From contig FR898439.1 in NCBI GenBank assembly GCA_000437515.1, positions 1-7,686 on the forward strand: a stretch of DNA of 7,686 nt. Direction: 5' to 3'. The notes below the pieces were generated by a model. It was not told where the DNA came from. It did not search any database and saw only the letters and a program-made list of their open reading frames with translations. Origin of the DNA: Acidiphilium sp. CAG:727 (lineage in GTDB: Bacteria; Bacillota; Clostridia; Christensenellales; Borkfalkiaceae). The position numbers and the translations under genes were made by a program. Below are positions 1 through 5,479 of the stretch, piece by piece (position 1 is the stretch's first letter; the number at the start of each line of letters is the position of its first letter).

Positions 1-56
1 AGCGGCGTTTTGGCAAAGTTCGTATTATTCTCGTCTGGCATACATAGGAGGCGAAT

Positions 57-833
57 ATGGGTAAAAAAATAGAGATATGCGGACTTAATACGTCGTCGAT
101 AAGGCGATTATCCGCAAAAGAAAGTTTTTCTCTTCTGGAGAAAATAAAACAGGGGGACGAAAAGGCGAGGGAATTTTTCATCACCGCCAACGTGCGGCTC
201 GTGTTGTCGCTCGTAAAAAGATTCGATAAAGGTAAAGCGAGCGGCGACGATTTGTTTCAGGCGGGGATGATAGGGCTGATTAAGTCGGTTGATAATTTCG
301 ATTTGTCCGTAGGCGTCAGATTTTCCACTTACGCCGTTCCTATGATTATAGGCGAATTGAAAAGGGTTATGCGCGCGAATAACGGGCTTCGGGTTCCGCG
401 CAGCGTAAGAGATACCGCTTACCGCGTTTTGCAGACGCGCAGCGAGATAGAAGCCGAAAAAGACGACGTCGCCACCATGAGCGAAATCGCCGATCGGATG
501 AGCGTTCCCGAGAGGGAAGTCGTTTACGCGCTTGACGCAATATCGGACCCTGTATCGCTGTTCGATCCCGTCTACAACAAGAACGGCGACGAACTCCTTT
601 TAATGGATCAGATAGGCGACGAAAAAAATACGGACGAACGGTGGACCGAAAAAGTCGCGCTCGATTCCGCGCTTTCTCACCTTAACGACCGCGAAAAAAA
701 AATTCTGTATTTAAGATATTACGAGGGTAAAACTCAGACGGAAATTTCAAGCGAAATAGGTTTGTCGCAGGCGCAGGTTTCTCGTCTTGAAAAAAACGCC
801 TTAAAAAGCATAAAGAGCAAAGTTTCGTATTGA
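57..833 (+). CDS. sigG: RNA polymerase sporulation sigma factor SigG (forespore-specific, sigma-70 family)
   Basis: This 258-residue protein directs RNA polymerase to late forespore genes during endospore formation. The N-terminus KIEICG (residues 4-9) is the signature of SigG, and 258 residues is close to the 260 of B. subtilis SigG. Region 2 runs from about residue 35: NVRLV at 45-49, DDLFQ core-binding motif at 64-68, and the -10 recognition segment FSTYAVPMIIGELKR at 89-103. Region 3 covers about 118-190 and includes DPVSLF at 164-169 and MDQIGDE at 183-189. The region 4.2 helix-turn-helix with SQAQVSRLEK lies at about 225-247. The start is fixed by AGGAGG at 46-51, five bases before the ATG. 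The gene ends before a strong terminator, so it is not in the ribosomal operon. The adjacent SigF family is the main alternative, but SigF lacks the KIEICG start. Position 43 is Thr where B. subtilis SigG has the Asn (N45) linked to binding of the anti-sigma factor CsfB/Gin. Confidence 0.93.
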   Translation: MGKKIEICGLNTSSIRRLSAKESFSLLEKIKQGDEKAREFFITANVRLVLSLVKRFDKGKASGDDLFQAGMIGLIKSVDNFDLSVGVRFSTYAVPMIIGELKRVMRANNGLRVPRSVRDTAYRVLQTRSEIEAEKDDVATMSEIADRMSVPEREVVYALDAISDPVSLFDPVYNKNGDELLLMDQIGDEKNTDERWTEKVALDSALSHLNDREKKILYLRYYEGKTQTEISSEIGLSQAQVSRLEKNALKSIKSKVSY

Positions 834-858
834 CGTAATTATCGTCGTCGCAAGATTA

Positions 859-895
859 ACGCGGCAGCCCCGAAGATGCGGTTGCCGCGTTTTTT
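859..895 (+). terminator. Intrinsic terminator after sigG
   Basis: The left arm 859-869 pairs with 880-890 over 11 base pairs, with a single G-U wobble (867 with 882). The loop is ten bases (870-879). A run of six T (890-895) follows directly. It sits 26 bases after the sigG stop codon and should separate sigG from the ribosomal operon. Confidence 0.92.
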
Positions 896-1086
896 ATTGC
901 GGATTCGTTTCGCTTACGCTTATAGCGACGCGTTTGGCGAAAAAGGCGTTTTCCCCGAAATTGAGTTTTACAATATAATATACGCGCGTATGCGCGCGAA
1001 AGAGCGAATAAATAACCGACGGGAAAATGCGCCGAAAACAGCGTATAAAAAATTATAAAAAATATTTTTCAAGCGGTGAAAATCGT
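896..1086. other. Non-coding gap between the sigG terminator and the S10 operon promoter
   Basis: No supported gene is present. A short open frame running through here starts inside the terminator loop and has no ribosome binding site. The stretch holds a GC-rich palindrome/hairpin at 981-998 and, at 1044-1069, a tract that is almost all A and T. That tract lies about 20 to 45 bases upstream of the -35 box of the rpsJ promoter and could act as a distal UP element. This role is inferred from composition and position only. Confidence 0.6.
981..998. repeat. GC palindrome and 6-bp hairpin
   Basis: The ten bases 981-990 (TACGCGCGTA) are a perfect palindrome. The overlapping 983-988 and 993-998 (each CGCGCG) can form a six-pair all-GC hairpin with a four-base loop (989-992). 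No T-run follows, so it is not an intrinsic terminator. It could be a dimeric protein-binding site about 90 bases upstream of the -35 box, or carry no function. Confidence 0.5.
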
Positions 1087-1115
1087 TTGACAATAGTTTT
1101 TCGTTATGGTATGAT
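1087..1115 (+). promoter_or_regulatory. SigA-type promoter of the S10 operon
   Basis: TTGACA at 1087-1092 is a perfect -35 box. TATGAT at 1110-1115 is a -10 box with one mismatch to TATAAT. The spacer is exactly 17 bases, and TG at 1107-1108 gives an extended -10. A start of transcription near 1121-1123 is predicted, leaving a leader of about 253 bases before rpsJ. The strength of this match fits the high output needed for ribosomal protein genes. Confidence 0.9.
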
Positions 1116-1273
1116 ATGTAGGCTGTGTTAAATAGGGTTGAGATGAAAAGTTACTTCAAACCCAACGCTTGGTCGTCGGCTCCGGAACCGCGGCGAAAGT
1201 AGGGAAGATAATTTTCATTGACAAATGCGGAGGCACGACCTCTGCGACTAACTGCGCCAAAGGCAGTATAAGG

Positions 1274-1309
1274 TCATTCGCGAAACACACAGCAGCGAGT
1301 GATTTTTTT
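1274..1309 (+). terminator. Putative leader attenuator (intrinsic-terminator-like hairpin upstream of rpsJ)
   Basis: 1274-1281 pairs with 1295-1302 over eight base pairs, four of them GC and one G-U. The loop is 13 bases (1282-1294), and seven T follow at 1303-1309. It lies about 150 bases after the predicted transcription start and 67 bases before rpsJ. If it stops transcription it must do so conditionally, because the operon is essential. The stem is moderate, so partial or regulated termination is more likely than full termination. Confidence 0.55.
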
Positions 1310-1336
1310 ATTGTCAAGCGCGCGACACACACGGCA
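1279..1336 (+). repeat. Pair of imperfect 16-base direct repeats in the rpsJ leader
   Basis: 1279-1294 and 1321-1336 match at 14 of 16 positions (CGCGA-M-ACACAC-R-GCA), 42 bases apart. Most of the first copy lies in the loop of the terminator-like hairpin. The second lies in the loop of the alternative 1311-1317/1340-1346 hairpin. Similar loop presentation suggests two copies of one binding motif, but this is inference. Confidence 0.5.
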
Positions 1337-1375
1337 ATGTTGACAACACGTTAGTATAAAATCGGAGGTAACACA

Positions 1376-1675
1376 ATGGCAGGTCAGAAAATCAGGATCA
1401 AGTTGGCGGCTTACGACAATAAAACCGTAGACCAGGCAACCGAAAGAATCGTCGAAACGATGAAAAAAGCGGGCGCGAAGATAAGCGGCCCGATTCCCCT
1501 TCCCACCGAAAAGGAAGTGGTTACGATCCTTCGTTCTCCCCACAAGTATAAGGACAGCCGCGAGCAGTTCGAGATAAGGACTCACAAAAGACTTATCGAC
1601 ATTTATTCGACGAACGCGAAAATACTCGACAGCATCCATCTTCCTGCGGGCGTAGACGTAAAAATCAAACTTTAA
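1376..1675 (+). CDS. rpsJ: 30S ribosomal protein S10
   Basis: This 99-residue protein (family usual 100-105) is a 30S head protein. In E. coli it also serves as NusE in antitermination complexes. Diagnostic segments are the N-terminal IRIKLAAYD (6-14), the EQFEIRTHKRLIDI block in the second half, and the C-terminal LPAGVDVKIKL, which is nearly invariant in bacteria. GGAGG at 1364-1368, seven bases before the ATG, fixes the start. It is the first gene of the operon, preceded by the structured leader, so it is the gene most directly exposed to leader-mediated control. Nothing in the protein is unusual. Confidence 0.97.
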   Translation: MAGQKIRIKLAAYDNKTVDQATERIVETMKKAGAKISGPIPLPTEKEVVTILRSPHKYKDSREQFEIRTHKRLIDIYSTNAKILDSIHLPAGVDVKIKL

Positions 1676-1706
1676 TTTCAAAAATAATCGGAGGTGAACT
1701 TTATCT

Positions 1707-2336
1707 ATGAATAAAGCAATCATTGGGAAAAAATTGGGCATGACCCAGATCTTTTCCGCAGACGGAAAAGTAATCCCCGTAACGGTCGTCGAAGCGGGTC
1801 CGTGCCCGGTAGTTCAGATCAAGACTACCGAAAAGGACGGTTACGCGGCGGTTAAGGTAGGCTTCGGCAAAGTCGAAGAAAAAGACCTTAACAAACCCGA
1901 TAACGGACAATTCAAAAAAGCAGGCGTAGAACCCCGGAAGGTTCTTAAAGAATTCAAATTCGACGACTGCGGCAAGTATGCGGTAGGTCAGAGCCTTACG
2001 GTCGAAACTTTCGCCGCTGGCGATCACGTAGACGTAGTAGGTCTTACCAAAGGACACGGCTTCACGGGCGTTATCAAGAGATGGAATCAGCACCGTCTTA
2101 AAATGACCCACGGCGTAGGCCCCGTTCACAGAGAAGTAGGTTCTATGGGCGCAAACAGCAGTCCGTCGAGAGTGTTCAAGAACAAGCGCATGCCCGGTCA
2201 GTACGGTAACGAAAGAGTAACCGTTCAGAACCTTGAAATCGTCAAGGTAGACGCGGCGAGAAACGTACTCCTTATAAAGGGTGCTATTCCCGGTCCCAAG
2301 GGCGGAATCGTAACGGTTACCGACAGCGTTAAATAA
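1707..2336 (+). CDS. rplC: 50S ribosomal protein L3
   Basis: The 209-residue product has the family's usual length. L3 is an early assembly protein that binds 23S rRNA and reaches toward the peptidyl-transferase centre. The N-terminus IIGKKLGMTQIF (5-16) and the central block GLTKGHGFTGVIKRW, followed by HGVGPVHREVGSMG and MPGQYGNERVTVQN, are diagnostic. The Gln in the MPGQ/MG block is the position methylated by PrmB in some bacteria; I cannot tell whether that happens here. The ribosome binding site is strong: GGAGGTGA at 1690-1697 is fully complementary to the anti-Shine-Dalgarno end of 16S rRNA, nine bases before the ATG. A GTG inside this site is out of frame. Confidence 0.97.
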   Translation: MNKAIIGKKLGMTQIFSADGKVIPVTVVEAGPCPVVQIKTTEKDGYAAVKVGFGKVEEKDLNKPDNGQFKKAGVEPRKVLKEFKFDDCGKYAVGQSLTVETFAAGDHVDVVGLTKGHGFTGVIKRWNQHRLKMTHGVGPVHREVGSMGANSSPSRVFKNKRMPGQYGNERVTVQNLEIVKVDAARNVLLIKGAIPGPKGGIVTVTDSVK

Positions 2337-2350
2337 GGAGCGTGAAGAAA

Positions 2351-2974
2351 ATGGCAAACGTTAAAGTTTATAATATGAAAGGACAGGAAACCGGATCCAT
2401 GGATCTCGGCGCCTTGTTTGAGATAGAGTACAACGAACCGCTCATTCATCAGGCGGTAGTTACGCGCCTTGCCAACATGCGTCAGGGTACGAAAGGTACG
2501 TTGACGAGAACCGAAGTCAGAGGCGGCGGAAGAAAGCCGTGGAGACAAAAGGGTACGGGCAACGCAAGACAAGGCTCGATCAGAGCGCCGCAATGGATAA
2601 AGGGCGGCGTCGTGTTCGCGCCGAAGTCGAGAGATTTCAGTAAAAAAATGAACATAACCGCAAGACGTACGGCTTTGTTCTCCGCTCTTTCCAAGAGGGT
2701 TGCGGACGGCGAATTCTTCGTCGTAGACAACATCGCGGTAGCGGACGGCAAGACCAAAGAAATGGTTGCGTTTTTAGACGCTTTCAAGTTCGATAAGACC
2801 GTTCTTATGGTTATGAACGACAACGACGCTTTGGTTATCAGGGCTGCCCGCAACCTTGAAAAGTTGCAGACTCTTCCCGTCGATCAACTCAACACTTACG
2901 ACGTGGTTAAAAACGCCGTAGTAGTCATTGCCAAAGACGCCGTAGAGAAATTGCAGGAGGTTTACGGAGAATAA
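2351..2974 (+). CDS. rplD: 50S ribosomal protein L4
   Basis: With the ATG at 2351 the protein has 207 residues, the normal size. L4 binds 23S rRNA domain I, and its long loop lines the exit tunnel. In E. coli it also represses its own S10 operon. The tunnel loop is recognisable as RGGGRKPWRQKGTGNARQGS, followed by IRAPQWIKGGVVFAPKSRDFSKKM. The last part is somewhat divergent from the common GGGVVFGP-PRDYSYK form. An in-frame GTG at 2342 would add three residues, but it lies one base after AAGGAG (2335-2340). The ATG is ten bases away and gives the standard MANVKVYN start. The stop overlaps the rplW start by one base. L4 is the first candidate ligand for the leader upstream. Confidence 0.95.
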   Translation: MANVKVYNMKGQETGSMDLGALFEIEYNEPLIHQAVVTRLANMRQGTKGTLTRTEVRGGGRKPWRQKGTGNARQGSIRAPQWIKGGVVFAPKSRDFSKKMNITARRTALFSALSKRVADGEFFVVDNIAVADGKTKEMVAFLDAFKFDKTVLMVMNDNDALVIRAARNLEKLQTLPVDQLNTYDVVKNAVVVIAKDAVEKLQEVYGE

Positions 2975-3261
2975 TGGAAAGAGAAATCATTTTAAGACCT
3001 CTTCTTTCCGAGAAGAGTTACGCAACGATTAAAGATAAGAAATACACCTTCGTCGTTGCCAAAAACGCCAACAAGACCGAGATTAAACTCGAAGTCGAAA
3101 AGAGATTCGGCGTTCAGGTCGAAAAAGTAAACACCGCCAACTATCACGGCAAACTCAAAAGAATGGGCAGAAGTCAAGGCTATACTTCCGATTGGAAGAA
3201 AGCCGTCGTAACCTTGAAGAAGGACAGCAAGGGCATCGAGTTCTTCGAGTCGCTTCAATAA
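2974..3261 (+). CDS. rplW: 50S ribosomal protein L23
   Basis: This 95-residue protein matches bacterial L23 in length. It sits at the exit of the nascent-chain tunnel and docks trigger factor and the signal recognition particle. The opening IILRPLLSEKSY (5-16) and the central YTFVVAKNANKTEIKLEVEKRFGV-V-KVNT block are diagnostic, followed by KGK-type basic residues and the WKKAVVTLK strand. Its ATG shares the A of the rplD stop codon (TAATG at 2972-2976), the usual arrangement for translational coupling. GGAG at 2966-2969 is four bases before the start, and a stronger AGGAGG at 2955-2960 lies 13 bases upstream, inside rplD. Confidence 0.96.
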   Translation: MEREIILRPLLSEKSYATIKDKKYTFVVAKNANKTEIKLEVEKRFGVQVEKVNTANYHGKLKRMGRSQGYTSDWKKAVVTLKKDSKGIEFFESLQ

Positions 3262-3279
3262 TCACGGAGGAATCAGACA

Positions 3280-4107
3280 ATGGGTATTAAAAGATATAAA
3301 CCGACTTCTGCGGCGCGCCGTTTCATGACGGTAAGCACCTACGAAGAAATTACCTGCACCACTCCCGAAAGATCTCTTCTCGAAGACCAGAGACACACCG
3401 CAGGCAGAAACGCGCAGGGTAAAATCACCGTTCGTCATCACGGCGGCGGCAATAAGAGAAAGTACCGTATCATAGATTTCAAGAGAAATAAAGACGGCAT
3501 CAAAGCAACCGTAAAGACCATCGAGTACGATCCGAACAGAACGGCGAACATCGCGCTTTTGTTCTACGCGGACGGCGAAAAGAGATACATTCTCGCGCCT
3601 CTCGGTCTTAACGTAGGCGACGTCATCGTTTCGGGTCCCGACGCGGATATCAAGGTCGGCAACTGCCTTCCCCTCGAAAATATCCCCGTAGGTACTATGA
3701 TACACAATATCGAACTTCAGCCGGGTAAGGGCGGACAACTTGCGAGAAGCGCGGGTATGGCTGCTCAACTTATGGCGAAAGAGGGCGGACTTGCCACTCT
3801 CAAACTTCCCAGCGGCGAAATGAGATACGTTTCCGTTAAATGTAAGGCGACTATCGGTCAGATCGGTAACCTCGACCACGAGATTATCAGAATCGGTAAA
3901 GCCGGTAAGTCCAGACATCTGGGTATCAGACCTACCGTCAGAGGTTCCGTAATGAACCCGTGCGATCACCCGCACGGCGGCGGCGAGGGCAAATGTCCCG
4001 TCGGTCATGCAGGTCCTATGACTCCGTGGGGTAAACCCGCTCTCGGTTATAAGACGAGAAAGAAGAAGAATAAGTCGGATAAGTTTATTCTTAAGAGAAT
4101 CAATTGA
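3280..4107 (+). CDS. rplB: 50S ribosomal protein L2
   Basis: The 275-residue product has the standard length. L2 is a primary 23S rRNA binder near the peptidyl-transferase centre and bridges to the 30S subunit. The N-terminal KRYKPTSAARR, the GRN-GKITVRHHGGGNKRKYR block (42-62), ELQPGKGGQLARSAG (145-158) and the C-terminal VRGSVMNP-DHPHGGGEG are all present. The catalytic-region histidines are H230 and H232. Two cysteines, C228 and C239, flank these, with H243 nearby, forming C-x-H-x-H-x6-C-x3-H. The residue before DHPHGGG is Asn in B. subtilis. Metal binding is possible but not shown. GGAGG at 3266-3270, nine bases before the ATG, fixes the start. Genes on both sides are in the same order as in other bacteria. 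Confidence 0.97.
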   Translation: MGIKRYKPTSAARRFMTVSTYEEITCTTPERSLLEDQRHTAGRNAQGKITVRHHGGGNKRKYRIIDFKRNKDGIKATVKTIEYDPNRTANIALLFYADGEKRYILAPLGLNVGDVIVSGPDADIKVGNCLPLENIPVGTMIHNIELQPGKGGQLARSAGMAAQLMAKEGGLATLKLPSGEMRYVSVKCKATIGQIGNLDHEIIRIGKAGKSRHLGIRPTVRGSVMNPCDHPHGGGEGKCPVGHAGPMTPWGKPALGYKTRKKKNKSDKFILKRIN

Positions 4108-4122
4108 GGAGAGTAGCAGAAT

Positions 4123-4401
4123 ATGAGCAGAAGCGTTAAAAAAGGACCTTACGTCCAAGCCAAGTTGCTTAAAAGAGTCGAAGCGTTGAACGCCGAGAAC
4201 AAAAAATCCGTCCTCAAAACGTGGTCGAGAAGTTCGACGATATTCCCGCAGATGGTCGGTCATACGATCGCCGTACACGACGGAAGAAAGCACGTTCCCG
4301 TATACGTTACCGAAGATATGGTAGGTTGCAAACTCGGTGAGTTCGCTCCCACCCGTACGTTCAAAGGACACGCCGGATCCAAGACGACCGGCGGCAAATA
4401 A
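4123..4401 (+). CDS. rpsS: 30S ribosomal protein S19
   Basis: The 92-residue product is a 30S head protein that pairs with S13 near the A site and contacts L5 across the intersubunit bridge. MSRSVKKGPYV at the start, the central KTWSRSSTIFPQMVGHTIAVHDGRKHVPVYV block and the C-terminal GEFAPTRTFKGHAG are close to universal. Length equals the family norm. AGGAG at 4107-4111 begins at the last base of the rplB stop codon and lies 11 bases before the ATG. No unusual features were seen. Confidence 0.97.
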   Translation: MSRSVKKGPYVQAKLLKRVEALNAENKKSVLKTWSRSSTIFPQMVGHTIAVHDGRKHVPVYVTEDMVGCKLGEFAPTRTFKGHAGSKTTGGK

Positions 4402-4416
4402 TGGGAGGCAGGCGTA

Positions 4417-4803
4417 ATGGCTAAGAATACTAAATTAAAAACTCAGAGAATTGAGGAATTAAAAGACAAAAGACCGAAAGCGGTTGCCAAATACATCAGA
4501 ATTTCGCCCTATAAGGTGAGAGTGGTACTCGACCTTATCAGAGGCAAAAACGTCAACGAGGCAGTCGCTATTCTCGATAACGTGTCGAAAGCGGGCGCTT
4601 TGCCGATAAAGAAAGTCGTTCTTTCGGCTGCCGCCAACGCGGAACACAATTTGCAGATGAACACCGCCGACCTTTACGTTGCGGAGTGCTATGCGGATCA
4701 GGGTCCGACACTTAAAAGAATGCAACCGATGGGACACGGCAGAGGGTTCAGAATCCTTAAAAGAACGAGCCACATTACGGTTATACTCGACGCGAGAAAG
4801 TAA
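4417..4803 (+). CDS. rplV: 50S ribosomal protein L22, N-terminally extended
   Basis: The 128-residue protein lines the nascent-chain tunnel with L4 through a long beta hairpin and binds all 23S domains. The core begins near residue 20 with KAVAKYIRISPYKVRVVLDLIRGK and ends with the hairpin and RILKRTSHITVIL, both diagnostic. The hairpin tip KRMQPMGHGRGFR (about 100-112) departs from the common R-P-R-A-x-G-R-A form. Typical bacterial L22 is about 110 residues. The extra length is a charged N-terminal segment (residues 1-19, rich in Lys, Glu and Arg). GGGAGG at 4403-4408, eight bases before the first ATG, supports translation of the extension. No other start with a ribosome binding site precedes the core. 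Confidence 0.95.
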   Translation: MAKNTKLKTQRIEELKDKRPKAVAKYIRISPYKVRVVLDLIRGKNVNEAVAILDNVSKAGALPIKKVVLSAAANAEHNLQMNTADLYVAECYADQGPTLKRMQPMGHGRGFRILKRTSHITVILDARK

Positions 4804-4814
4804 GGAGAGCAGGT

Positions 4815-5477
4815 ATGGGACAGAAAGTTAATCCGCACGGATTGAGAGTAGGAATCATCAAAGGTTGGGATACTCAATGGTATGCCGACAAGAAAGACTT
4901 CGGCGCGTATCTTAAAGAAGATTACGACATCAGAAAGTACGTTAAAGACACTTATTATGCAGCCGCTATCTCCAAAGTAACCATCGAGAGAGCCGCAGGC
5001 AAAATAGCGGTAACGATTTATACGGCTCGTCCGGGCGTACTTATCGGTAAGGCGGGCGCCGAAATCGAAGTAATGAAGAAGAAACTTGCCAAAATAACCA
5101 ACGGCAAGCCGGTTTCCGTAAATATTTTCGAAGTCAAGAAACCCGACGCCGACGCGCAACTCGTCGCAGAGTCCATCGCGGCTCAACTCGAAAAGAGAGC
5201 GTCTTTCAGAAGAAGCATGAAACAGGCTATTTCGAGATCGATGAAGTCGGGCGTCAAAGGTATCAAAGTTATGGTCAGCGGACGTCTTGACGGCGCGGAA
5301 ATCGCGAGATGCGAACAATATCACGAAGGGTCTATTCCCCTTCAGACGTTAAGAGCAGACATCGACTACGGTATAGCCACCGCTCACACCACTTTCGGCG
5401 CGATCGGTATAAAGGTCTGGCTTTACAAAGGCGAAGTGCTCGGCGCGGTTAAGAAAACCGAAGGAGGCGAAGCGTAA
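4815..5477 (+). CDS. rpsC: 30S ribosomal protein S3
   Basis: This 220-residue protein is a head protein at the mRNA entry channel and is part of the ribosomal helicase. The N-terminus GQKVNPHGLRVGI is diagnostic. A type II KH domain occupies about residues 38-107, with its GxxG loop as GKAG at 78-81. The C-terminal domain carries RRSMKQAI, GIKVMVSGRL-GAEIAR and EGSIPLQTLRADIDYG, followed by AHTTFGAIGIKVW. Length is normal, with a short Lys/Glu tail. AAGGAG at 4802-4807 overlaps the rplV stop codon and sits seven bases before the ATG. The end of the gene contains the ribosome binding site for rplP. Confidence 0.97.
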   Translation: MGQKVNPHGLRVGIIKGWDTQWYADKKDFGAYLKEDYDIRKYVKDTYYAAAISKVTIERAAGKIAVTIYTARPGVLIGKAGAEIEVMKKKLAKITNGKPVSVNIFEVKKPDADAQLVAESIAAQLEKRASFRRSMKQAISRSMKSGVKGIKVMVSGRLDGAEIARCEQYHEGSIPLQTLRADIDYGIATAHTTFGAIGIKVWLYKGEVLGAVKKTEGGEA

Positions 5478-5479
5478 TT

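Larger units (their letters stand above)
1122..1375 (+). promoter_or_regulatory. Long structured 5' leader of the S10 operon (candidate ribosomal protein leader/attenuator)
   Basis: About 250 untranslated bases precede rpsJ, far more than translation needs. Hairpins visible by eye: 1135-1142 with 1155-1163 (eight pairs, bulged A1158); 1227-1233 with 1239-1245 (seven pairs, one G-U); 1251-1255 with 1263-1267 (five pairs); 1274-1281 with 1295-1302 (eight pairs) followed by seven T. TTGACAA at 1218-1224 can pair with TTGTCAA at 1311-1317 to enclose the last three hairpins as a multi-branched domain. The same 1311-1317 element can instead pair with a second TTGACAA at 1340-1346. GACCT 1237-1241 can also pair with AGGTC 1271-1275, which would break both the 1227 hairpin and the base of the terminator-like stem. 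S10 operons in other bacteria are autoregulated (by L4 in E. coli), so an L4- or S10-responsive switch is a reasonable inference. The ligand is unknown. Confidence 0.65.

Noticed and set aside
21..46. SigF/SigG-type promoter for sigG (GTATT near 22 with CATACATA at 39-46).
   Set aside because: The spacing of about 12 bases is too short, the -10 match needs an indel, and transcription would start inside or after the ribosome binding site. The real promoter is probably outside the window.
1..47. Open frame ending at TAG 45-47 (RRFGKVRIILVWHT), a possible C-terminus of an upstream gene.
   Set aside because: Only 14 residues are visible and all three forward frames are open over much of this stretch. 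The position fits an upstream gene coupled to sigG, but I cannot recognise the product or exclude chance.
974..979. Perfect TATAAT as a second promoter -10 box.
   Set aside because: The sequence 17 to 18 bases upstream (TTCCCC or TTTCCC) is a poor -35 box and there is no extended -10 TG. The promoter at 1087-1115 is far better.
876..1058. 60-codon open frame after sigG.
   Set aside because: Its ATG lies in the loop of the sigG terminator, it has no ribosome binding site, and its sequence resembles no family I know.
1169..1354. 61-codon open frame in the rpsJ leader starting at TTG.
   Set aside because: No ribosome binding site precedes the TTG, and the frame runs straight through the leader hairpins and the T-run. 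RNA structure explains the region better.
1340..1360. TTGACA at 1340-1345 with TATAAA at 1355-1360 as a second promoter close to rpsJ.
   Set aside because: The spacing is only nine bases, and transcription would begin at the Shine-Dalgarno. The TTGACAA is better explained as a pairing partner in the leader.
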